Positions 44,002 to 53,324 are shown, numbered from the stretch's first letter. The stretch: DNA of 64,000 bases from Virgibacillus dokdonensis (GCF_900166595.1 NZ_LT745763.1:1189761-1253760), one strand, 5' to 3'. Numbers and translations: made by a program. Notes: generated by a model not told the origin, from the sequence alone.

Positions 44002-46962
44002 GTGATTATTCAACGAGCAACCATTTTCGGGTTTGGAAAATGGGTGAATGAGACCTTTGATTTTTCTAGTCGTGCAGTCCATTATATTTACGGAGAAAAT
44101 GAATCAGGCAAGTCTACTTTGCATACATTTATCCTATTTATGTTATTTGGCTTACCACCTAAACAATGTGAATTATATCGCCCGAAAACAAGTGGACAGT
44201 TCGGAGGCAGATTACATGTTTCCCTTCATGGAGATATGTGTATGATTGAACGTTTATACAAAGGTAGGCATAGCGAAGCAGTTATTTATACATCAGATGG
44301 GGATGAAAAAGGAGAAGTTTGGCTTCAAGATAAGCTTAAAGGAATGACGTTGGCAACATATCAGTCTATATATTCTTTTTCTGCTAAAGACTTAATGGGC
44401 ATTTCCGACATGCAGGCGGATGACCTAGGAGAGATTATCCTTGGAATTGGGTTAACAGGGGTGAAGAATTTATATACAGTAGAAAAACGATTGGATCAGC
44501 AACTAGGATCGTTATTTAAACCATCTGGAAAGAATCCGCTTATCAATCAACAATTGACGAAGCTTCAAGAAATTCAAACAAAGGCCAATGATTGGAAACG
44601 GATAGAATTAACGTACCAAGAAAAACAAAAGCATATAAAGGAATTAGAGCAATCGTTAAGGGATATAAAACACAGTATTAGTGATCAATATGAAGAACGA
44701 TTTTCTATAGAAAAACAAAGACATGCCTTGCCAACAATTCAAGCTTTTCAATCTATCCATAAGCAATTAAAACAGATGCCAGAGAGAATTTGTTTTCCTG
44801 AAGCGGGAATAGAGCGCTGGGAGCAGTTAAAAGAGAAGCTCTTGCCTTTAAAGAGTAAACAAGCCGTTTTAGAAGCAAACCAATCGCGTTACCATAACAA
44901 AATAAAATTATTAGACGAAACACTATTACCAGTGGATTTGAATGACGATGGTAAAAAAATGATGGAAGAAATGGGCCGTTATGAACAGTTCCAGGATCAA
45001 ATAGATAATTTGTCGCAATCATTACAAAAACAGCAACAACAGTTTAATACCATTTGTAATGACCTCCAATTACCGATAAATCGTGAAGAAGTAAGTAAAC
45101 TAGAGTTGTCTATCTTTACGGAAAAGAATTGGAAGAAAATAAAAGAGGATTTAGACCAATTAGATGCAAAACAATTGCAACTACAGCTAGAAAAACAACA
45201 ATTGGCAAAGCATCGGCAGAAACTGATGGAAGAAAAACAAGCTATTCAAGAACGGATGGCTAAAGAACATCAATTAAAGCAATGGAAAGCACAGCTACAA
45301 CAAGCACAAACGTCTGATTCTTCCTTATCCATGGATCAACAAAAAAGGAACGCAGCTAATTGGCAGCAAGAAAAGCAGCGAAAACAAAAGCAAACACGAT
45401 CATTCTTTCTTAGCGGGATTATTGTTGCATTCGTTTTAGCATTTGTGGGCAGTGTTACGGATTATAACAAGCTTCTATTTGTGGCTCCGTTTGTAGTGGT
45501 TTTAGCTTTCTTTCAATGGAAGATGCGAGCACAGTCGATAAAAGAGATGGACAGATGGTTTACAGCGTGGACAAGTGAGCTGCATTATTCTATAACAGAT
45601 GACGAGAGAGTGCGTCTAGAGCAATCTGTGGCTCAAGAATTACAGTTTCGCACAAAGCTTGATGCAATGGAAGAACAATTGAAATCGGTCGATGTAAAAG
45701 CGTTACAACAAGAAGAACAGCAGTTACAATTATCGGAGCAAATGAGACGCATGGATGAACGTATTCTTGCTGAGCAACGTATTTATCCATTTTTAGCACA
45801 ACTTGCTCCCCAATATTGGATAGATGTCTTTCATAGTTTAAAACAGTTACAGTTTATTCATAAAAGAATGGAAGAAGATGAAACAATTTACAATAAACAA
45901 GCACAACATATGCAAACAATTCACACGAAACTGAGTGCGTTTATCGAACGTATAAAAGGAGAATGGTTGGAGCAGACTGTTCAAACACAATTTCAATATG
46001 TAGAAGACTCCTTGACAAAAAATGAAGCACATCTGAACCAACGATCGTATTATGAAAATCAGTTAGCTGAAAATGAATGGGCATTGCAACAGATATACGA
46101 ACAAATGAAGCCTTTAGAATTGGAAATGAATCACTTATTAAAAGCAGCTCTGGTAGAAAGTGAAGAAGTGTATTACGAGAAAGGAAAGCAGAAACAACGA
46201 TTGCAATCACTCAAGAAGCAAGAGGAAGAATTAGTAGCTCAGCTTGATTTCTTGTTTCCTAAAGAAAAGTGGCAAGCATTGCTACATAAAACCCCTTCTG
46301 TTTTTGAGTTGGAACAGGAAGAGAAAAAAGTACATCAAATCATTACAGAGTTGGAGGCGCATGTAGACGAACAACAGCAAAAATTAGCAAAGTTTCATAC
46401 GGAAGTAGATATATTGGAGAAAAAAGAAGATTATTCTACATTGATTCATCAAAAAGAAATGGAACAGGAAGCATTACATCAGCAAGCTAGACATTGGGCG
46501 ACATTAAAAGCGGCAAAAGAAATGCTATTACAGGCGAAGCGATCTTATCAGAGTAAATATATAAGTAAGGTGATGGAAAAAACCTCATTATATTTTCGCG
46601 AATTAACCGCAGAGAACTATCGCTGTGTTTACCCACCGACTGTAGGGCGATTATTTACGGTGGAAAAAGAGGATGGTACACGTTTAAATGTGAAAGAGTT
46701 ATCTCAAGGTACGATGGATCAATTATATATCGCATTACGTTTTGCGGTTAGTGTAAGTATGAGTGAAGAACATGCTTTACCGTTTATCCTTGATGATGCT
46801 TTTGTACATTTTGATTCGGTGCGAACAAAGCGTGTTGCAATGCTACTTGAACGCATTGCACAAGAGCAACAAGTGATCGTTTTCACGTGTAAACAAGACC
46901 TTATTGAAGTAGCGAAAAAAAGAAGTTTTGTTCAAATGTTAAATTCTATTCGCATTCATTAA
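44002..46962 (+). CDS. yhaN: SbcC/Rad50-like ATPase YhaN with membrane segment
   Basis: 986 residues. The N-terminal Walker A GENESGKST (about 31-39), two long coiled-coil arms (about 170-460 and 520-830) and C-terminal ABC parts ELSQGTMDQLYIALRF and LPFILDDAFVHFD. Between the arms (about 468-505) lie two hydrophobic helices, placing the hinge in or at the membrane, unlike the zinc-hook of Rad50. B. subtilis YhaN has the same layout. GTG start behind GAGGGAG. Confidence 0.92.
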   Translation: MIIQRATIFGFGKWVNETFDFSSRAVHYIYGENESGKSTLHTFILFMLFGLPPKQCELYRPKTSGQFGGRLHVSLHGDMCMIERLYKGRHSEAVIYTSDGDEKGEVWLQDKLKGMTLATYQSIYSFSAKDLMGISDMQADDLGEIILGIGLTGVKNLYTVEKRLDQQLGSLFKPSGKNPLINQQLTKLQEIQTKANDWKRIELTYQEKQKHIKELEQSLRDIKHSISDQYEERFSIEKQRHALPTIQAFQSIHKQLKQMPERICFPEAGIERWEQLKEKLLPLKSKQAVLEANQSRYHNKIKLLDETLLPVDLNDDGKKMMEEMGRYEQFQDQIDNLSQSLQKQQQQFNTICNDLQLPINREEVSKLELSIFTEKNWKKIKEDLDQLDAKQLQLQLEKQQLAKHRQKLMEEKQAIQERMAKEHQLKQWKAQLQQAQTSDSSLSMDQQKRNAANWQQEKQRKQKQTRSFFLSGIIVAFVLAFVGSVTDYNKLLFVAPFVVVLAFFQWKMRAQSIKEMDRWFTAWTSELHYSITDDERVRLEQSVAQELQFRTKLDAMEEQLKSVDVKALQQEEQQLQLSEQMRRMDERILAEQRIYPFLAQLAPQYWIDVFHSLKQLQFIHKRMEEDETIYNKQAQHMQTIHTKLSAFIERIKGEWLEQTVQTQFQYVEDSLTKNEAHLNQRSYYENQLAENEWALQQIYEQMKPLELEMNHLLKAALVESEEVYYEKGKQKQRLQSLKKQEEELVAQLDFLFPKEKWQALLHKTPSVFELEQEEKKVHQIITELEAHVDEQQQKLAKFHTEVDILEKKEDYSTLIHQKEMEQEALHQQARHWATLKAAKEMLLQAKRSYQSKYISKVMEKTSLYFRELTAENYRCVYPPTVGRLFTVEKEDGTRLNVKELSQGTMDQLYIALRFAVSVSMSEEHALPFILDDAFVHFDSVRTKRVAMLLERIAQEQQVIVFTCKQDLIEVAKKRSFVQMLNSIRIH

Positions 46963-47021
46963 CAATAAATGATAAACTATTTGCAGATTATATGATTATA
47001 ATGCATGTGGAGGGACATCCA

Positions 47022-47567
47022 GTGCCAGAGAAAAATGAATACAAAGACTGGGAAAAATATGATGAAACAATTGAAAAATTCATTCAAGTCATTGCTAAAA
47101 ATATGAACCTTTACGGCCTTACTTCTTCAGTGGGCAGATTATATGGTGTATTATATTTCTCTAATAAGCCAATGACTTTAGACGATATGCGTGATGCACT
47201 TGAAATGAGTAAAACAAGCATGTCGACAGGTGTAAGGACGCTGTCTGAGATGAAAATGGTGGAATCCACTTTTAAACGTGGTATTCGGAAAGACCTTTAT
47301 CAATCTGAAGAAGATTGGTATAAATCTTTTACTTCTTTGTTTGGCAATCGTTGGCGTCACCATACGGAAACAAATATTGAAGAAGCGGAAGAAGCGATGG
47401 CGGAGCTTCAACAGATAGCAAGAGAAACAGAAGATGAGCAATTAAAAGCAAAGATTCATGCGGATATAGAACGGTTAGAGTATGCTAAAAATTACTATGA
47501 ATGGTTAATGAAATTTATCCAAGTGATTGAATCAGGTGAAATATTTAACTATATACCAAAACATTAA
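47022..47567 (+). CDS. GbsR/MarR family regulator (copy 1)
   Basis: About 181 residues. The winged helix is seen in MTLDDMRDALEMSKTSMSTG followed by VRTLSEMKMVESTFKRGIRK. GbsR proteins sense choline and repress betaine synthesis or uptake genes. The GTG at 47022 with GGAGGG upstream is preferred over the ATG-initiated longer frame. Its target gene is not visible nearby; it sits between yhaN and the yhaM-like gene. Confidence 0.83.
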   Translation: MPEKNEYKDWEKYDETIEKFIQVIAKNMNLYGLTSSVGRLYGVLYFSNKPMTLDDMRDALEMSKTSMSTGVRTLSEMKMVESTFKRGIRKDLYQSEEDWYKSFTSLFGNRWRHHTETNIEEAEEAMAELQQIARETEDEQLKAKIHADIERLEYAKNYYEWLMKFIQVIESGEIFNYIPKH

Positions 47568-47617
47568 TCATTTTTCAAGGTAAAACAAGTATCCGATGTC
47601 TCCTTACCATTGATGGA

Positions 47618-47654
47618 AAAAAGCCTTGCTTCTCATTTATAGCAAGGCTTTTTA
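47618..47654 (+). terminator. Terminator of gbsR copy 1
   Basis: AAAAAGCCTTGCT pairs with AGCAAGGCTTTTT. Confidence 0.92.
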
Positions 47655-47655
47655 T

Positions 47656-47752
47656 ACTTATAGGAAATTACTAAGTTTTTTAGGTTTAAAGTATAAGCAA
47701 AATGACGGCGTTTTTTCCGCTATAAGAATTGGTGAAAAGCCAAGTTTTCCTA
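47656..47752 (+). repeat. Short repeat, copy S10
   Basis: ACTTATAGGAAATTACTAAG, TTTAAAGTATAAGCAAAATG, the arms GGCGTTTTTTC and GAAAAGCC, CAAGTTTTCCTAA. A further degraded second module (TTTTCTCCATAAAGCATTGA) follows to about 47830. Confidence 0.75.
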
Positions 47753-47851
47753 AGTTTTTTTTACTGTGTACTTTAAAAAAATAGTTTTCTCCATAAAGCA
47801 TTGACGGCAAGCCTAGGTTTCTCTTGATAGGAACAAATAGAAAATGAAGAA

Positions 47852-49072
47852 TTACTTTATCTCTTCAGCATTTTCATATCGGCTGTCTAAAAAATCCACA
47901 ATATGAATAATATACCCCTCAATAGATTGCGGTTTTCGAACACAGGCTCCCCATTCTGGTAGCCCGTGATGGCAGAGGATGCAATGTGACATTTGATGAA
48001 TAGCTCCTAAAGATAATTCTATGCCTTCTGCTTCGATCATCTTTGTAAGGATCAGTACGCCATAAGGAATATGACCAACCATTACTCCTAATTCATCCAT
48101 TGTAATTCCCGCTTGCTTTCTATTTTCTAAATCGGAATGGTCAGCTGTAGGGAAGAGAAATTTAAATGCTTCAAATGTTTTTCCAGCATGGTCATACTCT
48201 ATTAACTTACCAATATCGTGAAATAGAATGCTCGTCATGATTACATCATAGTTAGGTTCTTGTTCCTTATAGGCCATCATACCTTGCAACATATCGTAGA
48301 GGTGATCTATGGTACCTTTCCAGATAAGTTGTTGATTTTCACTTGTTTGAAATTGCGACCATAATTCATTTTTAAAAGCTTTTTCTACTACATTAATTAG
48401 CTTCATGACAGCTTTATAATGATTTTCTTCTATTTTAATTATATATCTAGCAAATCTCATTAGGCCAACCGTATGTTTTAATAGGCCACCTAAATAATTA
48501 TGGTGGAACCCTTTTGCGGCAGGTCTAATTCTAAACTGATCCCAAAATTGACGCATTGCCCCTAATGCGATGTCTTTATATGGTATTGCTAATTCATTTA
48601 GATAGGAAAATAATTCAATAGTTAAATCGTCTATATTTTGTTGGGTGTAAGCTAATAATGAAAATGGGTCTATCTCTTCTGTGCAAGGAGTTAATTGATG
48701 AATTGTTAAAGATTTATGTCCGCGAAAATCATCGACTATTCCTTCAATGTCAAAAACAGCGTATTTCTCTAAAATAGGTTGATGCCTATCGACAGCACCT
48801 TGATTATCCCACATTTTTGTATTTATCGTACCAGCATTATTGCTAAACAGCATTTTAAGATACTGTTTATTTGTTTTTGTTTTTTGTACATGAAATTCAT
48901 TAAGAAGTACTCGAACTTTCACGTGGTTACCAGGAGATGCATCTGCTATGTTAAAAAACTCCGTAGAATCAGGTAAAACAGGCGCTGGGAATTGGTTAAG
49001 AATTTCTTTTCGTTCTGCTTCATTGCAGTTAAAGGTGATAGGAACAAAATTGTAAAAATAAGACAATGTCAT
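47852..49072 (-). CDS. YhaM-like HD-domain 3'-5' exoribonuclease, long form
   Basis: 406 residues: an OB-fold nucleic-acid-binding part (about 45-130, LFSNNAGTINTKMWDNQG) and an HD phosphohydrolase core with His in LLKHTVGLM, HD in LFHDIGKL, His in VGHIPYGV, His-His in LCHHGLPEWG and Asp in VDFLDSR. It is clearly longer than B. subtilis YhaM (about 314), with an extra N-terminus and about 60 residues between the first His and the HD pair. It is in the right place next to yhaN but on the opposite strand. Activity as a nuclease is inferred from the family. Confidence 0.82.
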   Translation of the reverse strand: MTLSYFYNFVPITFNCNEAERKEILNQFPAPVLPDSTEFFNIADASPGNHVKVRVLLNEFHVQKTKTNKQYLKMLFSNNAGTINTKMWDNQGAVDRHQPILEKYAVFDIEGIVDDFRGHKSLTIHQLTPCTEEIDPFSLLAYTQQNIDDLTIELFSYLNELAIPYKDIALGAMRQFWDQFRIRPAAKGFHHNYLGGLLKHTVGLMRFARYIIKIEENHYKAVMKLINVVEKAFKNELWSQFQTSENQQLIWKGTIDHLYDMLQGMMAYKEQEPNYDVIMTSILFHDIGKLIEYDHAGKTFEAFKFLFPTADHSDLENRKQAGITMDELGVMVGHIPYGVLILTKMIEAEGIELSLGAIHQMSHCILCHHGLPEWGACVRKPQSIEGYIIHIVDFLDSRYENAEEIK

Positions 49073-49140
49073 TATGTATCATCACTCCATTTTACTAAGC
49101 TGATTTAAGTGTATCTTAAATCATGTTTTATCGAAAATAA

Positions 49141-49222
49141 TTTGTTATAAAGACTTGGCTTATCGCCAAGTTTTTATAGCGGAAAACACCTAAATCAAAT
49201 AAATGTATACTTTCTTATAGTG
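49141..49222 (-). repeat. Short repeat, copy S11 (reverse orientation)
   Basis: CACTATAAGAAAGTATACAT on the minus strand, then CTTGGCGATAAGCCAAG. The only clear copy in the opposite orientation. Confidence 0.75.
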
Positions 49223-49381
49223 AAAAAAGCTCTTAACTTCGCTAGGAAAATCCCCTTTGCTTATGCATCCTTGTTTTTATCAGCATAGATATTAGCTTTG
49301 ATAAAGTGATATTTCATATCGAAGTTATTTTTTTCTGTAGTAAACATATACTTGTACAAGAGACAAGTAGGAGGAGATAAT

Positions 49382-49579
49382 ATGATACTCGGTGTACCTT
49401 GGTGGGTGTTTGTTATGATTTTACTAATTTTTGTTAGCGGGTATATGGCTTTTCGGGGAATGGTTGCTGAAAGAAGAATGGAACAGCATTTCATTGAGCA
49501 AGAAGGGGAAGTTTACATGGAGCGTGTTAGAAAGGGGAGGGAGTTGAAAGAAAGGGGGAAACAAGCAACTGATGAATAA
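49382..49579 (+). CDS. yhaL: YhaL family sporulation protein
   Basis: 65 residues: one membrane helix (about 5-25) and a charged C-terminus (ERRMEQHFIEQEGEVYMERV). B. subtilis YhaL is of the same family. The ATG at 49382 follows AGGAGG; the longer frame covers it. Convergent with prsA. Confidence 0.85.
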   Translation: MILGVPWWVFVMILLIFVSGYMAFRGMVAERRMEQHFIEQEGEVYMERVRKGRELKERGKQATDE

Positions 49580-49580
49580 A

Positions 49581-49618
49581 CAGAGGCTAGTGCCAACGAA
49601 TGGCCTAGCCTCTGTTTT
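49581..49618. terminator. Bidirectional terminator yhaL / prsA
   Basis: CAGAGGCTAG pairs with CTAGCCTCTG, then TTTT on the plus strand and A-rich flank on the other. Confidence 0.85.
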
Positions 49619-49629
49619 AAATGGGTATA

Positions 49630-50526
49630 TTAACCTTTTGCTTCTGTATCTTCAGATTCTTTATTCTCGTCTTGTTTAAACAAATCTTTGTATTTGTCAA
49701 TTTTTACTTTAACGTCTGCGTCTTTAATTAGCTTATCAATTTTTTCTTGCATTTTAGCAGGATCCATTTTCTTTGTTAATAGCTCACGACGTAAGTCTTC
49801 TTTTACATCTTCATATTTTCCAAGTTGTTCTTCTTTATCGCGAATATCATTTACTTTAATAATATGAAAACCATGTTGTGTTTTGACTGGATCACTAATT
49901 TCATCCTTTTTCATACTATAGGCAGCATCTTCAAATTCTGGCACCATTTGTCCCGCAGAGAAGTAACCTAGGTCGCCACCTTTTTCAGCACTTCCATCTG
50001 TAGAATATTCTTTTGCTAAGTCACTAAATTTTCCGCCATCGTCTAACTTCTTCTTGACTTTCTTAGCAGTCTCTTCGTCTTCTACTAAAATATGCTGTGC
50101 TTGTATTTCTTTGTTTTTACGGTCGTAAAGCTGTTTAAGTTCTTTTTCTTTAATGTCTACATCTTCAGCGATCGCTTCTTCCTGCAATAAGCTAATTTTT
50201 ATCATGTTACGCAATTCGTCTTCACTACCAAATTGCTGTTCAATAGCCATATCATATTGCTCACCAAGTTGGTCTTTCATTTTTTCAACTTCTTTATCAA
50301 CTTGATCGTCAGAAACTTCGTACTTATCGTTAAGTACTTCTACAGTCACCAATTCCTGTAAAATTTCTTCGCCATGGCGATCCTTTAGTACTTCATAAAA
50401 CTCATCTTTCGTTATATTTCCAGCTCCAGTTTCAACGACAGCTTCGTCATCTCCAGAACTACACGCGCCTAGTGCTAATACACTAGCAGTTAACGTAGCA
50501 GCAATTGCTATTTTCTTCATACTCAA
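49630..50526 (-). CDS. prsA: Foldase lipoprotein PrsA (parvulin PPIase)
   Basis: 298 residues: a lipoprotein signal (LALGACSSG, Cys about 22), a chaperone N-domain, and a PpiC/parvulin domain (about 135-225: IQAQHILVEDEETAKK, FSDLAKEYSTDGS, GGDLGYFSAGQMVPEFE, HGFHIIKV). It folds exported proteins on the outer face. Acidic tail. Essential in B. subtilis. RBS AGGAGTGTTTGAGT. Confidence 0.95.
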   Translation of the reverse strand: MSMKKIAIAATLTASVLALGACSSGDDEAVVETGAGNITKDEFYEVLKDRHGEEILQELVTVEVLNDKYEVSDDQVDKEVEKMKDQLGEQYDMAIEQQFGSEDELRNMIKISLLQEEAIAEDVDIKEKELKQLYDRKNKEIQAQHILVEDEETAKKVKKKLDDGGKFSDLAKEYSTDGSAEKGGDLGYFSAGQMVPEFEDAAYSMKKDEISDPVKTQHGFHIIKVNDIRDKEEQLGKYEDVKEDLRRELLTKKMDPAKMQEKIDKLIKDADVKVKIDKYKDLFKQDENKESEDTEAKG

Positions 50527-50631
50527 ACACTCCTAATCTGCTTGTACAATAATTCTCCCCTAGCAATTAATATAACATAGAATGAAGTTAAAAATACAGT
50601 TCATTTCTAAAATAACAACAAAAAATTTTGG

Positions 50632-50817
50632 TTATACCATTGCGTTCATCAATCGCAAGTAGGAACTGACGAGAAGAATAGTAATCATTAGATTAATTAC
50701 TCGAAACATCTTCCCTTGTTTTAGTGCTTCCATTTCCAGTTTAATACATAATTTATGCGTTAAAGAGTTAAAAATAAGAAATATTATAAATCCATAAATG
50801 AGAAAAATGATATTCAT
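50632..50817 (-). CDS. Small membrane protein (position of yhaK)
   Basis: 61 residues with two helices (about 3-20 and 38-58). GGGGGG precedes the ATG. It lies between prsA and the yhaJ-like gene, where B. subtilis may have yhaK, but homology is not established. Function unknown. Confidence 0.55.
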   Translation of the reverse strand: MNIIFLIYGFIIFLIFNSLTHKLCIKLEMEALKQGKMFRVINLMITILLVSSYLRLMNAMV

Positions 50818-51057
50818 GGTACCCCCCCTATATTTAAAGAACAGATTATACTTATTGGCTCTAAAAAGGAACGACGAAGGGCTCTTAATCTCCTTGTCAT
50901 TTTAAAATATCATATTCTTTACTGTACCAAAAGTTTAACCATCTGAATAGGGGTAATTGGTTTCTTTGTCCGATTAGAACATCATGGTGCCCTACCATCT
51001 AAGCATGAAACAATCCTACTAACGTAGAAAATAGGGGATGAACAAGTAAGATATAGC
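50818..51057. other. Intergenic region, nothing recognised
   Basis: AT-rich, no coding frame, hairpin or repeat copy recognised. Confidence 0.35.
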
Positions 51058-51098
51058 AAAAGCCGAACAATAAAATTGGTATTGTTCGGCTTTTTAAC
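51058..51098. terminator. Terminator downstream of yhaJ-like gene
   Basis: AAAAGCCGAACAATA pairs with TATTGTTCGGCTTTT; usable on both strands. Confidence 0.85.
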
Positions 51099-51174
51099 AT
51101 TATAGAGAGTATACAATTAGCAGGTTGAAGTTTTTTAATTAGCTGTTTGGATAAAACTTAAGCACATCTTTAGG

Positions 51175-51726
51175 TTATGAACCTTGAATTAGTATATCTA
51201 AGCCATTACCGTCTTCATTATTCTCTATGAGTGAACATTTGGGCGCTTTCCAGAGCTGACAAATATATAGTAAATCAATGAAAGCAATACCGATATTTAC
51301 GGATGTAAGTAATAAAATGTACACTGAATAGGAGTGAAAGTAATAACTGGCAACAACTCCTGGGATAGTTAATAAAGCGGTTGGTGCTATAGTTGCAAGT
51401 AAATACGCTTTTTTGGTTAAGTGATATTTTGTATAATAATAGAACACAGGAAAGCATCTATTTTTAAATTTAAATACGATTCTCATACGTTTATTCATTA
51501 GAATTAAAGGAAGTATGTGCATGGACGAATGAACCATTGGTAAAAGCATGAGAAATAGAAAGAAAGGTAAAATTCCGACCTCACTAACTTCTGCTGTTGA
51601 ACCTTGTGCCATGGTTATTACTACATATAAAAGAATAAAAGAAAACAACGTAATTAAGCTTGACATAAGAAATAATCGATTACGACCAAAGTCTTTTGCA
51701 AGGTTAATGGATTTCCAACAATTCAT
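51175..51726 (-). CDS. yhaJ: DUF3267-like membrane protein (YhaJ-like)
   Basis: 183 residues, about four helices, beginning MNCWKSINLAKDFGRNR. The central MVHSSMHILPL segment fits the DUF3267 group of putative membrane metallopeptidases, but the usual second His/Glu pair is not clear. GGAGGGATCC precedes the ATG. Function unknown. Confidence 0.65.
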   Translation of the reverse strand: MNCWKSINLAKDFGRNRLFLMSSLITLFSFILLYVVITMAQGSTAEVSEVGILPFFLFLMLLPMVHSSMHILPLILMNKRMRIVFKFKNRCFPVFYYYTKYHLTKKAYLLATIAPTALLTIPGVVASYYFHSYSVYILLLTSVNIGIAFIDLLYICQLWKAPKCSLIENNEDGNGLDILIQGS

Positions 51727-51913
51727 GTGGATCCCTCCAATTCCTATAAAAAGTTACTTATCCTTCAAGAATCATAGTAAAAATGGCTGCAAAAAGCAAT
51801 AGGTTTGAAGCAGATTTTTTACTTGTTAAAAAATGTTTAAATTTCTTTCCTAAAAACAGTAATTTTGTTATATAGAGCGGCTAAATTATAAAAGTTAAAA
51901 TGCTGTTTATTTT

Positions 51914-52150
51914 TACACTATAGGAAAGTATAAAATTAGTTGCTTGTGGTGTGGATAACGAAATAATCGATTAGCCACGTCCATGCTCCATTGCCCTCGC
52001 TAAGTCATCATCGGTTTGTCCCTAAGGCCAACTAAAAACGGGTTTGCCGTCCGACGTCGGCATACCTCTGTTTTAGTGACATGATTCCTTTATGTCCGTT
52101 GGTTCGCTCCATTCGCTACGTTACTAAACGGGCGCCCCGCGCTTTTGTTC
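51914..52150 (+). repeat. Repeat compound: short start plus long copy L6
   Basis: CACTATAGGAAAGTATAAAA of the short family leads straight into the long family: GCCACGTCCATGCTCCATTG, TCATCATCGGTTTGTCCC, an insert with CCGACGTCGGCATACC, CGCTACGTTACTAAACGGGC. The CCAACTAAAAACGGG insert is shared with L1. Confidence 0.82.
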
Positions 52151-52249
52151 TTGAAAACATTAGACGGGAACGGCTTTTGCCATACGGGTGTGCTCCTACA
52201 TATGCTATAATAGAAAAATAGGCTGGAAAGGAGAAACGAGGGAATACCT

Positions 52250-52585
52250 ATGAAAAATGAGGCAGAAACGGTTGCTTTTCACTTGCATTTACTTTCCAAA
52301 ATTATTGATAAGGAAGCACACCCGTTTATAAAGCTAATTATAGAACAAGGTGTAACAGAAGATGAATACAATCACTTAATTCGCTTACTTGATCTGCTAG
52401 AAGATCAATTAAAAAAACAAAAAGAAGCAGGATTATTAGATTTTTCTTCCTTATTGATCCATTTTGCTGGTATGCTAACTGAAAAATTAGCACCTCATCA
52501 AACTATTTATGCACTAAAAAAAGAAGGATATTATCCTTCTTTAATGAATGAGTTTTTAAAAATCATGGAAAATCTAGGGGATTAG
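52250..52585 (+). CDS. yhaI: DUF1878 family protein YhaI
   Basis: 111 residues, all-helical, soluble; B. subtilis YhaI (DUF1878) is nearly the same length. No function known. In B. subtilis the next gene is hpr/scoC, which is absent here. Confidence 0.8.
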   Translation: MKNEAETVAFHLHLLSKIIDKEAHPFIKLIIEQGVTEDEYNHLIRLLDLLEDQLKKQKEAGLLDFSSLLIHFAGMLTEKLAPHQTIYALKKEGYYPSLMNEFLKIMENLGD

Positions 52586-52685
52586 CATACAAAATACATG
52601 TGTTTTCTTCTGAGAAGCTGGCAATCTTATTTTACGGTAAAATAATGAATTCCACTGCCTGCTTTACAGATTTATTGTCATTTTG

Positions 52686-53171
52686 CTAATCCTTTTTTAC
52701 CTCACGAAATACATCTTCCATTTCCTGGTGAAACTGAATAATTTCCTGAAGACGTTCTTCCGTAGCTTTTAATTTTAAATTAGTATGATTCCTCTTTATT
52801 TCTTTCATCATTTGCTCCAATTCTATAAATGCGCTTTTTTGTTGATTCACTGCTTCCACCCACTTGTTCAAATAAGAAATCATAAATGCTTTAAATAATT
52901 GTGTATGCGCTTTATAAAGACTTTTACGCACTCCTTTCTTCCAAACGCGTGTGACTAAATTTTGGTCTGCGAGCGTTCGAATACTCGTACTCATCGCCGT
53001 TTTACTTTTCCCTAGTGCCTCCGCCATATCATCTAGTGTCATCGGTTTGTCAGCTAAATATAAATATGTAAATAGTCGTGACTCTAATGGTGTTAGTCCA
53101 AACATTTCGATGGTCTTTGTAAATTCAAGTAAAATTTTATTGTTTATATTCTCTTTTTGAGGTTTATTCAT
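52686..53171 (-). CDS. GbsR/OpcR-like repressor (copy 2)
   Basis: 161 residues. Winged helix MTLDDMAEALGKSKTAMSTS and IRTLADQNLVTRVWKKGVRK, then a helical C-terminus. It is divergent from opuA and separated by a 44-bp palindrome, so it most likely represses the opuA genes in the way GbsR and OpcR act on betaine or choline genes. Confidence 0.86.
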   Translation of the reverse strand: MNKPQKENINNKILLEFTKTIEMFGLTPLESRLFTYLYLADKPMTLDDMAEALGKSKTAMSTSIRTLADQNLVTRVWKKGVRKSLYKAHTQLFKAFMISYLNKWVEAVNQQKSAFIELEQMMKEIKRNHTNLKLKATEERLQEIIQFHQEMEDVFREVKKD

Positions 53172-53280
53172 AAAATCCTCCTAAAACCTTGATATATAAA
53201 GGTTACACTAAATAGAAAACGATTAAAACTTTGTCATTGGGTAGTAATTTAAAGCATATTGAAGTTATATAAAGAATAAC

Positions 53281-53324
53281 GTACATATTTTTTATTCAGT
53301 TTTAACTGTATAAAAAATATGTAC
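53281..53324. promoter_or_regulatory. 44-bp near-perfect palindrome, GbsR-type operator
   Basis: Two 21-base arms starting GTACATATTTTTTAT around a 2-base centre match at 20 of 21 positions. It lies between the divergent gbsR copy 2 and opuA genes, 109 bases from the former and 205 from the opuAA start. Confidence 0.75.

Noticed and set aside
44048..46210. Several antisense or shifted frames inside yhaN
   Set aside because: Overlap a clear 986-residue gene and have no independent support.
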